From the NCBI GenBank assembly GCA_001247695.2, contig LGRX02034673.1:121312-185311 (forward strand): a DNA stretch of 64,000 nucleotides, written 5' to 3'. A program made the position numbers and the translations under genes. Of the stretch, positions 44,295 through 54,316 are shown one piece after another; the first letter of the stretch is position 1; each line of letters begins with the position of its first letter. The notes beneath the pieces are model-generated. The model did no database searches. It was not told the DNA's origin and was given only the letters and a program-made list of their open reading frames with translations. Origin of the DNA: Cymbomonas tetramitiformis. Taxonomy: Eukaryota > Chlorophyta > Pyramimonadophyceae > Pyramimonadales > Pyramimonadaceae.

Positions 44295-46901
44295 TTAATC
44301 TTCTATTATTTTATTCTGAAGAAAAATAAATGAATGTTTTTGATTTTCTTTTATATCTTTTATATTTTTCAAACTTTTTACAAATTCATGATATGTCATT
44401 TTCTTGGATACATCATTTTCAGAACACCAAAATTTAAATGTTTTAAACATATCTTTTTTGGATACAATATCTTCCACATTTTCTGTTTTTTCATAATGTG
44501 TATCAAAAAAGTTGGATAGATGGTCATTTTGATGTTGATATTCTTGCGTCGCTTCTATACAATCGTTTGGCCAGTTTATATACATATTATTTTTCATATA
44601 TGGTATTAAATATTGATATACTAACACCCATAAGAACGGTTCACAAAATTGAGTTAATTTTCTTTGTAATGTTTCATCTTTTTCATATTGATATTCCGAT
44701 ACATTTTTATCTATCTTATGTTTGTCTTTAAATTTTGATATAAACGGAATTATGGTTATACGTCTCATCGTACCATCATCCGTTCCCGTTATATGTGGTA
44801 TATCATTACATACCATAAATAATTTAAATGTTGGTTGTTTTATTTGTCCCTTTGTAAACATTTCTCTCACATATATTTGGTCACCTCCCGTAAATTCTTT
44901 CATAGATCCCGCATGTATCGTCGAATTGGTATCCGGTTCTTGACATATCGCTATTCTTTTTGTGGCAATCGCACATAATGAATCCGTATGACTATTTGCA
45001 CTTGGTCGGTTCTGTGTTAACAATGATTCTGGACACGTTCCTTGATAATCCGTTCCAAACGATCTACGTATCAAATTAATGATTAAACTTTTACCATTTG
45101 CACCACTTCCCGTCAATATTACAAATTTTTGGTGTTCAGTGTATCCCGTCAAACACGAACTCACATAGGTTAAAAAAGATTCTTTCACGTCTTTTTTCGG
45201 TAGAATTTCATCCAAAATTTCATGTAACTCAATGATTTCAGGTGATTCATTCGTATATTGTGTGTTCAAATTATGCGGACAAGCACAAGTTACATAATCT
45301 TCTGGCACTCCATCTCGAAATGTTAAGTTATTCGTATCAAATACTCCATTTTTGAAACATATTATGTTCGGTTTTGTATCCATCGTTTCTAAAAAGATCT
45401 CGTCATGAAACAAATTCGCACATTCATTGATTATCGGTAATTTCGAATTGTAATTTGACGTTTTTTTAATCACTTTTCCGATCATTTCTTTTCGTTTATT
45501 TTGTACTTTCAAATCATCACCTACATGTAATGCTATATCACTACACATTTTTTTGAACATATTTGTGATATCATTATTCAGTATATTCATCAAAAAATAA
45601 TCAGCATTCGGTACCCATCGGTGGTTCTCAAAATGATACCACGTCGTATTATTTTTTATATGATTACATTTTAATTCCGTTTTGAAATATGAATATAAGA
45701 TTTTTGCTATTTCAAAATCCGAACACCCACCCATATAAATAAACGTATCCGAATCTGTGCATTTTTTTATTTGTCTCGATAAAAACTTCACTTTTATATT
45801 TTCAAATTCAACAGGATCATCATTCCTTGCCCAATATTTCAATGACGCTAATTGCAATCCTTCACTTTCTTTTTTTGTAAATGTCTTCCATCTTTTCTCA
45901 CACTCTCCTTCCACAAACTTTTCACTTTGTTTACTCCAATTCACATATGCAGCTAAATAATGATGCTTCGGATTCGATATATTATGCAATAATAATCCTA
46001 CTTCCACCCATTCCTTAAAATTATCACTTCTTTTTTTATCTAATATGGTCAACCATTCTATTACAATATCTTCGTCGTAGGTCACACCACCAATTTCATC
46101 TACAATCTCTATTTTAGAATAATTTTTGCTTCCGCTATATTCAACTTGTTTTCCTAAACTACTTAATTCACTTTGTGTTTTATATAACGTTGTCAAGTTT
46201 TTACAATCAATGTCTTCAGATTCTATATCTTGAAATATCTCTTCATTATCATATAAGATTTTCGTTAACTTCCAACTATACCAATCCTCCGGTTTCTTAT
46301 ATCCATACAACATCCAATTATTCGACGAAATGTCATCAATTAACTCTTTGATTTTTCCTTTATTTTCTATAAATTTTTGTATATATTGAAAATATTCATC
46401 TGTTATCAATTCGGTTTGCACATCCATGTGTATTTGCTTTTGAATCTTTTCGGATACGACTACATTGTAAAATACTATATGAAATCCATCTTTATATATT
46501 TTCGTGTCCTTTTTCGTGTCCTTTAACCTCACATTCTCTTTCTCAAACACATGTGCCGTCATGTCACAATCCAACACATATTTCATAAACTCTTTTTTAT
46601 ACATCATTATCACAAAATATATATCATTATCGGAATATTTCCTTGTATGCGTGTTTTGATGTATGTCTACATCTATCACTAAAGGTCTGGTTTCAAATTG
46701 TCTTTCCGTTAAACCTTCATCTAACGGTATATCGTATATATCCTTATTTTTATATATTACATTATGTAATGATAAAAAATGCTCATATTCTTGTTTTGGT
46801 ATATTGTACTTCTTACCTTTCATCGTGGTGTGTGTGTATTCCTCCTTTTTTGAAACCTCACATTTTTTCAAAAAGTCCTTATATTCCAAAACATATGACA
46901 T
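44295..46901 (-). CDS. D5-type primase-helicase, 868 aa
   Basis: The N-terminal region resembles the archaeo-eukaryotic primase, with a DVD metal pair at residues 77-79 (RPLVIDVDI) and DGFHIVF near ~138. The C-terminal half is a superfamily-3 helicase: Walker A GSGANGKS at ~598-605, Walker B-like CAIATKRIAICQEPD at ~650 and motif C LFMVCNDIPHI near ~705. This is one of the NCLDV core genes and is required for viral DNA replication. The frame is intact. An AGTTTAAGAAG element lies ~30-38 bases before the start. Confidence 0.93.
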   Translation of the reverse strand: MSYVLEYKDFLKKCEVSKKEEYTHTTMKGKKYNIPKQEYEHFLSLHNVIYKNKDIYDIPLDEGLTERQFETRPLVIDVDIHQNTHTRKYSDNDIYFVIMMYKKEFMKYVLDCDMTAHVFEKENVRLKDTKKDTKIYKDGFHIVFYNVVVSEKIQKQIHMDVQTELITDEYFQYIQKFIENKGKIKELIDDISSNNWMLYGYKKPEDWYSWKLTKILYDNEEIFQDIESEDIDCKNLTTLYKTQSELSSLGKQVEYSGSKNYSKIEIVDEIGGVTYDEDIVIEWLTILDKKRSDNFKEWVEVGLLLHNISNPKHHYLAAYVNWSKQSEKFVEGECEKRWKTFTKKESEGLQLASLKYWARNDDPVEFENIKVKFLSRQIKKCTDSDTFIYMGGCSDFEIAKILYSYFKTELKCNHIKNNTTWYHFENHRWVPNADYFLMNILNNDITNMFKKMCSDIALHVGDDLKVQNKRKEMIGKVIKKTSNYNSKLPIINECANLFHDEIFLETMDTKPNIICFKNGVFDTNNLTFRDGVPEDYVTCACPHNLNTQYTNESPEIIELHEILDEILPKKDVKESFLTYVSSCLTGYTEHQKFVILTGSGANGKSLIINLIRRSFGTDYQGTCPESLLTQNRPSANSHTDSLCAIATKRIAICQEPDTNSTIHAGSMKEFTGGDQIYVREMFTKGQIKQPTFKLFMVCNDIPHITGTDDGTMRRITIIPFISKFKDKHKIDKNVSEYQYEKDETLQRKLTQFCEPFLWVLVYQYLIPYMKNNMYINWPNDCIEATQEYQHQNDHLSNFFDTHYEKTENVEDIVSKKDMFKTFKFWCSENDVSKKMTYHEFVKSLKNIKDIKENQKHSFIFLQNKIIED

Positions 46902-46940
46902 TTAATATTAACTTATATATTTTTTGTTCTTCTTAAACTA

Positions 46941-47732
46941 TTAAGTTCCGCACATTTCTTCATATGTTTTCTGCATTTCTATGAATAACAAATTAATCAC
47001 AAAATTGTTATTTTCTTTCTTATATTCTTCTAACATTTTACAAAATACTGTCAAATGTACGCTTTTTTCGGTCAAATGTGAACACAACACTACATAACTT
47101 ATATATACATCATTATAATATGTAATATATTGTCTTATATTATCTTCTAATCTCAAATGTTCTAACACTATCGTCATGCATTCGAATATTAGTGTATATA
47201 TTTCATGTACATTCTCAAACTCTAATAAATATGTTATCACATGATCTATGTATAAATCATTTTCAATTATGTTATATAACGCAAAACGAAACCATGTATC
47301 AAATGTTTCAGTCACTTCATCTTCCATTGTACAATTCATCACTTCTTTACGTTCATATAATTCGTTTAATAATTTTATATTTCTCATATCATACATTCTA
47401 TTAAATAAGTCGATATCCTTATTTTTTTCATCACTCGAAGTGAAATCAATATTCCAAGGTAACATATACATTTTGTTGTCAAACATATATATCATAGATT
47501 TCTTACTACTTCCAAATATTTTAGATACTTGATACCACTCAATATAATCCGATGTAGATATATTCGAGATATCTTCTAATGTTATCGGATCGGTCTTATT
47601 ATAACATCGTTGTTCTCTATTCAAATTGTCCAATGTACATATCAAGTCACGTTTGGATTTGTCACTATATTTAATCTTTAATGTTTTACATACATTTATT
47701 AGTTCTTTTTTTGTTATATCATTAAATACCAT
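46941..47732 (-). CDS. SAP-domain-containing protein, 263 aa
   Basis: Residues 4-35 (DITKKELINVCKTLKIKYSD, SKRDLICTL) fit a SAP-type helix-extended-helix DNA-binding motif. A short segment CYNKTDPITLEDI follows, resembling the start of a U-box/RING-like or NCLDV-specific domain. The rest is helical with no recognised fold. It lies upstream of the primase-helicase in the same direction. A role in viral DNA organisation is inference. Confidence 0.6.
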   Translation of the reverse strand: MVFNDITKKELINVCKTLKIKYSDKSKRDLICTLDNLNREQRCYNKTDPITLEDISNISTSDYIEWYQVSKIFGSSKKSMIYMFDNKMYMLPWNIDFTSSDEKNKDIDLFNRMYDMRNIKLLNELYERKEVMNCTMEDEVTETFDTWFRFALYNIIENDLYIDHVITYLLEFENVHEIYTLIFECMTIVLEHLRLEDNIRQYITYYNDVYISYVVLCSHLTEKSVHLTVFCKMLEEYKKENNNFVINLLFIEMQKTYEEMCGT

Positions 47733-47880
47733 TACTATACATTTTTTCTTTTATTTAAATAACTTTTATTTATTTCTATTTTATATTTCAACTTTATCTT
47801 AAATAATTCATGCTATTTCTGTTATTACCCCAACCAACAACTGTATATGTATGTAAGACTGTCCATTACTTTATAATATA

Positions 47881-47889
47881 ACTTTAAGA
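47881..47889 (+). promoter_or_regulatory. ACTTTAAGA promoter-like motif
   Basis: It lies 37 bases before the ATG at 47918. Confidence 0.5.
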
Positions 47890-47917
47890 CAATAACATAA
47901 CGGGTTAATGATCAAAT

Positions 47918-48454
47918 ATGTATCATTTTATGAATGTTGTGTATGATGCGACTACAATGTGTTTACAAGAACACATCCAATCACGAGGCTATTGTATAAA
48001 ATATGGTGGGTATTTTCACGATACATTAGGTTTACGTTTAGTTACATGTCATGGTGGGAATTTCAATAATGTATATAAATGTCATTATGATGATATTGTA
48101 TTAGAATGTACAGACTATAAGTTTCGGGGTGAAAGTTTACCTAAAATAATACAATATTATCACAGCGATATACCCTCTAAAAAAAATAGGTGTATAAATG
48201 AAAAGCGAATGATGCAATTTTTAAATGATAAAATGTATAAATTATCACAACTACCTCAATCTACGGTATCTTATGCTATGTACTTTAAATGTAATCAATT
48301 CAAAAAGGCACGTTTTTGTGAGTATGGTAATTATTTCATCCAAGAAGATGTATTATATAATACAGAAAAACTCCTGAATAATGGAAAACAAAGACGATAT
48401 ATATTAACATTAGATGACAGTATGATACCAGAAAATATAAAGAAGAAATCTTAA
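47918..48454 (+). CDS. Hypothetical protein, 178 aa
   Basis: An intact frame (MYHFMNVVYDATTM to NIKKKS) has several Cys and His residues in the first half (CLQEHIQSRGYCIKYGG, CHGG, CHYDDIVLEC). No clear zinc motif, membrane segment or known family is seen. It is the only plus-strand gene in this part of the arm and has its own ACTTTAAGA element. It ends four bases before the convergent glycosyltransferase gene. Confidence 0.6.
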   Translation: MYHFMNVVYDATTMCLQEHIQSRGYCIKYGGYFHDTLGLRLVTCHGGNFNNVYKCHYDDIVLECTDYKFRGESLPKIIQYYHSDIPSKKNRCINEKRMMQFLNDKMYKLSQLPQSTVSYAMYFKCNQFKKARFCEYGNYFIQEDVLYNTEKLLNNGKQRRYILTLDDSMIPENIKKKS

Positions 48455-48458
48455 GAAA

Positions 48459-49317
48459 TTAATGAATATACTCTTTAAAAAAACTTTTTTTTGTTCGTTT
48501 CTTACCAAACATCTTCTTTGATTTTTCAAACTTTATTGCATTTCGTAATTTTGTACTCGTCTTTTTATTTTCTACGTTATATTTTTCTTTAAAGTCGGTC
48601 CATAATTTAGGCTGATCTTTTCGATAATAATTATGATATATTACATTTTCATCGGGTGCGTATATATTATATCCATATGTGTATAAACGTAGAGAATATA
48701 AAAATTCTTCTCCATGAAATAAGAAGTGCCATGGATTATTTATTGCTACGTCGGTTATCACTTGTTTTGACATAAATAACATGTTAGCCGATGCAAATTT
48801 TTGTTTTGTATTCGTTTTTTTATCAACTATTTCTCCCTTTAATTTGTACTTACCGTTTTCAACATAGTATTTATCAATGACCGAGATTTTATTCGAAATT
48901 TCGTTATTTTCCATAGGATAATGTGATATAACAAGATCTTTATCATTATTGATTATCTTGAATCGTTCTCTCATATGAAATAATTTTTCATCCCAATTCT
49001 CTTCAAAAGTAGTATGACTATCGATTTGAAAATAATAGTCTTCGTTTTCATATAATCGATTGTATATTATATATCTAGCATAGATTGGTCCTGTAGCTTC
49101 ACACGAGTTCATTGAATATATTCGACATCTTTTATCATTCTTGAATTTTGAATATTTTACCCAGAAATCATCGGATGTTTCATTTTGTTCACATATACCT
49201 ATACGTATGTTAGTTGGATATTTGGCTTTATCTAAACAGTTTTGAATGGTCTCTATACAATATTTATCTCTATATGCTGCGATGGATACAAAGATTGTTT
49301 TATTGGTTGATTGTCAT
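48459..49317 (-). pseudogene. GlcNAc-transferase-like glycosyltransferase, frameshifted near start
   Basis: The open part (49112 down) carries EATGPIYARYIIYNRL, YYFQIDSHTTFEENWDEKL with a DxxxxF metal-site region, ASANMLFMSKQ and HFLFHGEEFLYSLRLYTYGY. These match the UDP-GlcNAc:polypeptide/Skp1-type GT family used by some giant viruses. The same frame continues upstream through TIFVSIAAYRDKYC, the expected N-terminus, but the likely ATG (49317, overlapping the stop of the upstream gene) is one base out of frame. So the gene appears broken within its first codons. Confidence 0.7.
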
Positions 49318-49532
49318 ATTTTATTTGTTATTTTATTTATCATGAATACGATCATGATGAAAACTATAGAATGTAAGAATATTCTATCTTGAAACATAGG
49401 TACAATCTTTTCCGTATACCTATACATTTTGGGTGACGATAATATGTAAAATAATAAAGCATGTATCAGAGTTTCAACTAACATATCGGTTTGTCTACTA
49501 TTCAAACCCAATCTTTTACATAGAGAATTCAT
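49314..49532 (-). CDS. Small membrane protein, 72 aa
   Basis: It has two hydrophobic segments (LVETLIHALLFYILSS and IFLHSIVFIMIVFMI) separated by a basic loop. Its stop overlaps the probable ATG of the glycosyltransferase (ATGA). A long TATATA tract precedes its ATG. Small two-helix membrane proteins of this kind are common in giant viruses and their role is unknown. Confidence 0.6.
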   Translation of the reverse strand: MNSLCKRLGLNSRQTDMLVETLIHALLFYILSSPKMYRYTEKIVPMFQDRIFLHSIVFIMIVFMINKITNKI

Positions 49533-49562
49533 TATATATTATATATATATATATAATTTTTA

Positions 49563-49571
49563 ACTTTAAGA
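49563..49571 (+). promoter_or_regulatory. ACTTTAAGA promoter-like motif
   Basis: It lies 29 bases before the ATG at 49592, in the divergent gap with the membrane-protein gene. Confidence 0.5.
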
Positions 49572-49591
49572 TTTGTAAAAAAAGATAATAA

Positions 49592-49793
49592 ATGAATTCG
49601 ATGCGATCACATATTGATGAATTGAAGAAAAAAAATGCAAATTGAAGATTTACACCACAATCATAAACCATGTTTGGGTATCGTTAAAAATTGTAAATAT
49701 TGTAAATTATTTGGAAATATTTTTGAAAATGGTGCAATTAAGTATAATGAAGATTTTTTTGATATCAATTTAATATCTTTTAGAAAAAAATAA
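49592..49793 (+). pseudogene. Small Cys-containing ORF with an A-run frameshift
   Basis: A frame from the ATG at 49592 stops after 17 codons, but the frame starting at the ATG at 49635 continues for 52 codons (MQIEDLHHNHKPCLGIVKNC onward, with CKYCKLFGN). The two overlap at an A8 run. This suggests one ~66-residue protein with a single-base indel. The C-x(9)-C-x2-C pattern could bind a metal. Function is unknown. Confidence 0.45.
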
Positions 49794-49850
49794 CCTTCTG
49801 ACTAAAATAAGCGATACGATTTAAAAAGAAAATATCTTTTTTTCGAATAA

Positions 49851-51397
49851 ATGTGTGGTATAATTTGTCTATTAGAAAATGATATGCTTTCAACGGAATT
49901 ACATCATAGAGGACCCAATGAATTTTCTTCTATAAATTTCAATTCAAGGAACTATTTTTTTTATAGACTTTCTATAAACGATTTGTCAAAAAATGGTATG
50001 CAGCCTTTTTATAATAATCATTCTGTTTTAATTTGTAATGGTGAAATATATAATCATGTAAACTATTCACATTTATTTCAAGTTTATAATCAATTAAATT
50101 CATCAAGCGATTGTGAATGTTTATTTCATGTCATGAATTCAATGGAATATATAGATATTTCCGAAATCGTATATAAATGCAATAGAATCGATGGAGAATT
50201 TTCATTTATTTATTCTAATTTTTCTTATGACATTATCGTTAGAGATCCTATTGGTGTTCGACCTTTATTTTATGGTACAAATAAAGACAACACGTTCAAT
50301 TTTGCATCTGAAGCCAAATCGTTGCTAGACAATTCATCTAATATACAACAATTCCCACCTGGACATGTATACATATTTGATAAATTAAAACATGAAGGTT
50401 GTTTTTTACAATACACCGCTTTATCGTATCCTTTAGATTGCTTGTCTTTACGAAACACATCATATAACATTGATAAAGTGATAATTCATAGTTTGTTGCG
50501 TCAATCTGTTCAAAAAAGATTGATGAGCGATTCATCAATTCATGTCGGATGTTTCTTGAGTGGTGGGCTCGATTCGTCCATCGTTTCTTCAATTGTTTCA
50601 ATGTGCAATTCACCTCACAAACTGCATACTTTCTCTGTTGGTGTTAAAAACGCAGAATCGCCAGATCTCAACGCCGCACAACAAATGTCAAAATACCTTA
50701 AAGTGAACATCATGTGTTTGAATTCGAATTGGAAACCGCATTTCAATATATTTCTAAAGTCATTTGGCATTTAGAATCATATGATACAACAACAATTCGC
50801 GCGTCAGTACCCATGTTTATGTTATCTGAATATATTTCTAAAAGTTTTCCTCATATTAAAGTGTTACTATCAGGTGAAGGTGCTGATGAGTTATTTGGAG
50901 GTTACATTTATTTCCATAATGCACCTTCAGATGATGAATTCCAACAAGAAAGTATCCGTCTCGTAAAAGACGTTCATAAATATGACGGTTTACGTGCAGA
51001 TCGTTGTACTGCAGCTCACGGTTTAGAACTTCGTGTTCCCTTTTTCGACACTGAATTTGTCGAATATGTTACAACCATGTCCGTAAAAAATAAATCACCT
51101 AGATATTATGATATTGAAAAACAAATCCTTCGAGATGCTTTTAAAGAATACTTACCTTCCACAATTTATAATCGCCACAAGAATGGAATGAGTGATGCGG
51201 TTGGTTACTCTTGGGTTGATTTTCTTAAACAAAAATTTAATAATGATATACAATTAGAACAAGCTTATTACAAAAATGTATATGATTCTTTTTTTAAAAA
51301 TAAATAAAATCATATTCAATATCATTGGATGCCTAAATGGACATCCGAAACCAATGATCCAAGTGCTAGACAATTAAAATCAATATTCAAAGAATAA
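49851..51397 (+). pseudogene. asnB: Asparagine synthetase (glutamine-hydrolysing), disrupted
   Basis: The first frame starts MCGIICLLEND, with Cys2 as the glutaminase nucleophile, and includes the ATP-pyrophosphatase loop SGGLDSS. Near 50720-50745 the frame shifts by one base; the second frame has LLSGEGADELFGGY and continues to a TAA at 51305-51307. The same phase continues for 29 more codons with HWMPKWTSETNDPSAR, the usual C-terminus, ending at 51397. So one frameshift and one nonsense codon interrupt an otherwise full-length enzyme that makes asparagine from aspartate and glutamine. Confidence 0.88.
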
Positions 51398-51417
51398 AAA
51401 TTGACATTATATAATAA

Positions 51418-51534
51418 ATGGAAATAATTGTTATATCGTTTATTGTTATCGTATCCGTTATTCTCATATCTTGTTTTGTTGGATATGATCCTAATTTGTA
51501 TTCAAGTATTTTGTTATCTTTTATAACACGCTGA
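51418..51534 (+). CDS. Putative single-pass membrane peptide, 38 aa
   Basis: The frame MEIIVISFIVIVSVILISCF followed by VGYDPNLYSS is one hydrophobic helix with a short tail. It is short and could be chance, but small membrane peptides recur in this neighbourhood (51997, 53258). Confidence 0.35.
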   Translation: MEIIVISFIVIVSVILISCFVGYDPNLYSSILLSFITR

Positions 51535-51587
51535 TTCCGACATACACTTAAAATAATTCAATTAAATATTTAGATATAATATAATTG

Positions 51588-51975
51588 ATGCAACAATATG
51601 TTTTAACTAAGATTTGACAACGTTGGTACAGCTTCCGTAGATTTTGATAACTGGAAAGACGTAAAAAATGCTATAGAAGAAGGTAATGACATACATGATT
51701 TTGTAGATAACATAAATGAAAATGTTGGTATTATTGCAATCACAAATGTACATCAAAATGTCGATGTACCCAATTTCAATGGCTTTATTGAAAATAATAT
51801 CAAAGAAAATAGAGGCACATTAATCTATTTGGATAAAAATAGCAGTGAACTTATGCTTAACAATCTTAATGAAAATTCAAAAGTATACTACAACTTTAAA
51901 CATATTTTATTTTCAGTATTAATTACGATGTTTATCATGATTGCAATTTTCGTTTTTATTCGAACTAAATTATAA
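51588..51975 (+). pseudogene. C-terminally membrane-anchored protein with 5' frameshift
   Basis: An open frame from ~51610 to 51975 (FDNVGTASVDFDNWKDV onward) is acidic and ends in a hydrophobic helix (ILFSVLITMFIMIAIFVFI) plus RTKL, a tail-anchor topology. It lacks its own ATG. The ATG at 51588 starts the expected N-terminus but is out of frame by one base near 51610. Function is unknown. Confidence 0.45.
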
Positions 51976-51996
51976 TGATTGCATTATATTATTGAT

Positions 51997-52116
51997 ATGA
52001 TTGCATTTTTTGCTATAAGTGGACTTATACTTACAATGGTCATAGTTTCGAGTATATTATGTATACCTATCGGATTTTGTACATTTTTGGGTATAAGTCG
52101 CTTATTAATGAATTAA
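51997..52116 (+). CDS. Putative membrane peptide, 39 aa
   Basis: MIAFFAISGLILTMVIVSSI with a further hydrophobic stretch makes one or two short helices. Its 3' end overlaps the convergent gene at 52105. The call rests on hydrophobicity and position only. Confidence 0.35.
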   Translation: MIAFFAISGLILTMVIVSSILCIPIGFCTFLGISRLLMN

Positions 52117-52626
52117 CGTGTTGAATTCTCGTAATAATCTATCCCTACATAATTTATATTCTGGGTCCGTAATCGCTCGTCGAAAACAATATTTGATTAA
52201 ATTTACATTATTTATTTTACATTTTAGATTATATAAGGTATCTAATTTTATTATACTACAAGTATACATTACGTCGTATTTATTTTTAAGATATAATGCA
52301 TAATTTTCTAAAACTTTTTGTGTTATTATCGTTTGATTTTTTGATGTAAATATATTCGGCTCATATTTAATACAATATAACCAATCATCATGTTCATCTG
52401 AATACTTACATATGATATCATTTTTATAAGAATATCCAACTATATCTCCGTCATTCAAATATCTTTTATCAAATTGTATAATTTCACATTGAATATATAA
52501 ATCGATAGATAAACAATTTTCAAACAGTAGATCTCTATAACTAAAACGGATATCTTTTATTTTTTGTTCATATTTTACGATATATATTTCGTTATTATTC
52601 ATGTTATATTTGTTTCTTATAGACAT
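52105..52626 (-). CDS. Hypothetical protein, 173 aa
   Basis: The intact frame MSIRNKYNMNNNEIYIVKYE to FNTLIH is Tyr/Ile/Asn-rich and mixed alpha/beta, with no recognised motif. Its last codons overlap the 39-aa membrane ORF on the other strand. It shares the MSIR start with the 309-aa protein at 42996-43925, probably by chance. Confidence 0.55.
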   Translation of the reverse strand: MSIRNKYNMNNNEIYIVKYEQKIKDIRFSYRDLLFENCLSIDLYIQCEIIQFDKRYLNDGDIVGYSYKNDIICKYSDEHDDWLYCIKYEPNIFTSKNQTIITQKVLENYALYLKNKYDVMYTCSIIKLDTLYNLKCKINNVNLIKYCFRRAITDPEYKLCRDRLLREFNTLIH

Positions 52627-52753
52627 TGTATCAATGCATTAATATGCATATAATAATATTCAATTTAACCATTTTTTAAAACGTAATAGTTGAACTTTTA
52701 TTAGATTAATAATTTTTTATTTAAAGAATTGCGTTTTTAATGTATATTAGATT

Positions 52754-53212
52754 ATGTCTATTCAACTAAACAAAATTATGATTTTCAAACCAAAAGTTAG
52801 TAACAAAATTAACTTGAAATTCGAAAATAAACAAATTGCGACAAGACCCAAACAAACTATTATTTCTAAAAAAACGAATTTCACACATAAGAAACGGTTC
52901 ACGTTAAACAAAGAACCTTTTACATATAAAGATACGATTCAATTTTCAGAATTAGTCAATGCCCGTTGTGCTATAGTTGGGTTGATTTCTGGGAAAGGTT
53001 TCGAATACATCACAAATCAAAATATTCAGTTACAAAGTGTTGACTATTATCCGTATATTATACTTAGTGCATTGCTCGTGAGTGCAAGTACATTAGTTGT
53101 CGGAAAGCCAGATCCATATACAAAACTACTACCATTTGCCGTTGAAAGTGAACTTACAATTGGTAGACTGTCTATGTTATTATATGCATTTTACTTTTAT
53201 ACCGGAGTTTGA
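52754..53212 (+). CDS. Chlorophyll a/b-binding-like (LHC/ELIP) protein, 152 aa
   Basis: Two helices carry the chlorophyll-binding ExxxxR pattern: FSELVNARCAIVGLISGKGF (residues ~69-88) and AVESELTIGRLSMLLYAFYF near the C-terminus. A third hydrophobic helix lies between them (YYPYIILSALLVSASTLVV), giving the three-helix LHC layout. The ~60-residue N-terminus is basic and lacks acidic residues at first, compatible with a plastid-targeting sequence. It would bind pigment in the host thylakoid, perhaps for photoprotection in infection. This points to a photosynthetic host. A TTTAAAGAATT element lies ~33 bases before the ATG. Confidence 0.75.
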   Translation: MSIQLNKIMIFKPKVSNKINLKFENKQIATRPKQTIISKKTNFTHKKRFTLNKEPFTYKDTIQFSELVNARCAIVGLISGKGFEYITNQNIQLQSVDYYPYIILSALLVSASTLVVGKPDPYTKLLPFAVESELTIGRLSMLLYAFYFYTGV

Positions 53213-53257
53213 TATCAAAAATATATTTAAAAAATATTTCAGTGATTTAGTATTAAA

Positions 53258-53413
53258 ATGATATTATTTACTATAAGTTTGGTACTTTTAGGATTTGCAA
53301 CGGGATTTTTGTTTTATGCAACAATAAAAAAGTATGTTTCGAGAAAAAAAGTTCAAAATTGTGATGAAAGTATTTATTATGTTCTTGAGAATCAGATTTA
53401 TGATTCAACTTAA
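53258..53413 (+). CDS. Small membrane protein, 51 aa
   Basis: MILFTISLVLLGFATGFLFY is an N-terminal membrane helix, followed by a basic then acidic tail (KKYVSRKK, CDESIYYVLENQ). It lies 45 bases after the LHC-like gene in the same direction. Confidence 0.45.
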   Translation: MILFTISLVLLGFATGFLFYATIKKYVSRKKVQNCDESIYYVLENQIYDST

Positions 53414-53436
53414 AAAGTAATCATTCTTTATATTCT

Positions 53437-53739
53437 ATGAGAAATTCCAGTCAAGGTATTATATATATAAACGACATCCAAACTAATATCGAATACGAAG
53501 TTCATAAAACACTCAATATGCCTTTTTTAAAGATAGAATATATAAAACCAAAATTAATATCTCACACGTTTATCTATCATACGATATGTATATCTCTATG
53601 TAGAATATATTATGCAAACGTTATCGAATATTGTATCATAGATAATAATGAATTAATTAATTTAAAAACAAATGTAAAATATCCAATATCAATACCGAAA
53701 CAATATATTTACGAAAATATATTCGATTCTAAATTATAA
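53437..53739 (+). CDS. Hypothetical protein, 100 aa
   Basis: The frame MRNSSQGIIYINDIQTNIEY to FDSKL is beta-rich and without recognised motifs. ACTTAAAAA lies 29 bases before the ATG, and the gene ends five bases before the DHFR start, so the two are likely co-transcribed. Confidence 0.55.
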   Translation: MRNSSQGIIYINDIQTNIEYEVHKTLNMPFLKIEYIKPKLISHTFIYHTICISLCRIYYANVIEYCIIDNNELINLKTNVKYPISIPKQYIYENIFDSKL

Positions 53740-53744
53740 ATACT

Positions 53745-54263
53745 ATGAAAAATATCAATATAATAGTTTCTCATGATTTGCAATTTCGAATTGGTTTAGA
53801 TGGAACATTACTTCATAATATAAAAGAAGAACTCAAGTATTTCAAACAAATTACAACTAACGTTACCAATGAGCATTTGCAAAATGCCCTCGTTATGGGT
53901 CCTAAAATGTTCGACTCATTACATAATAGAGAACTAAAAGATAGAAAAAATATCATCATTTCGACTACATTAAAAGGACCGAATGTATATTCTAATATAC
54001 ATCAAGCAATTTCACATTTAAATTCAGATGATACTATCGAATCTATATTCGTTATTGGCGGTGAAGATATATATAAAGTGGCAATTTCAGAATTGAATAT
54101 AAATTACATGTATATAACCTTAATAGTACAACCCACAAAAACACTTACTTATGCTCATTATTTTCCTTCGTGGAAAGTTGAAGATTATACTATCGTTTAC
54201 CAATCCGAAATCCTTCATGATCAGGAAAGGAATGCACAATATATTTATCTGATTGTGAAAAAA

Positions 54264-54269
<6 letters not shown>
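53745..54269 (+). CDS. Dihydrofolate reductase
   Basis: The 174-aa protein matches the DHFR fold in order: INIIVSHDLQFRIGLDG (substrate/NADPH loop), ELKYFKQIT, ALVMGPKMFDSL (the MGRKTxxS position), IIISTTL and SIFVIGGEDIYKVAI (GG NADPH loop). It reduces dihydrofolate for thymidylate synthesis. No thymidylate synthase gene is seen nearby. The frame is intact. Confidence 0.88.

Positions 54270-54315
<46 letters not shown>
54264..54315. repeat. AAT trinucleotide microsatellite
   Basis: About 16 uninterrupted AAT/TAA units run from the DHFR stop to the ATG at 54316, which itself is formed at the end of the run. The array fills the entire intergenic space. Confidence 0.9.
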
Positions 54316-54316
<1 letters not shown>

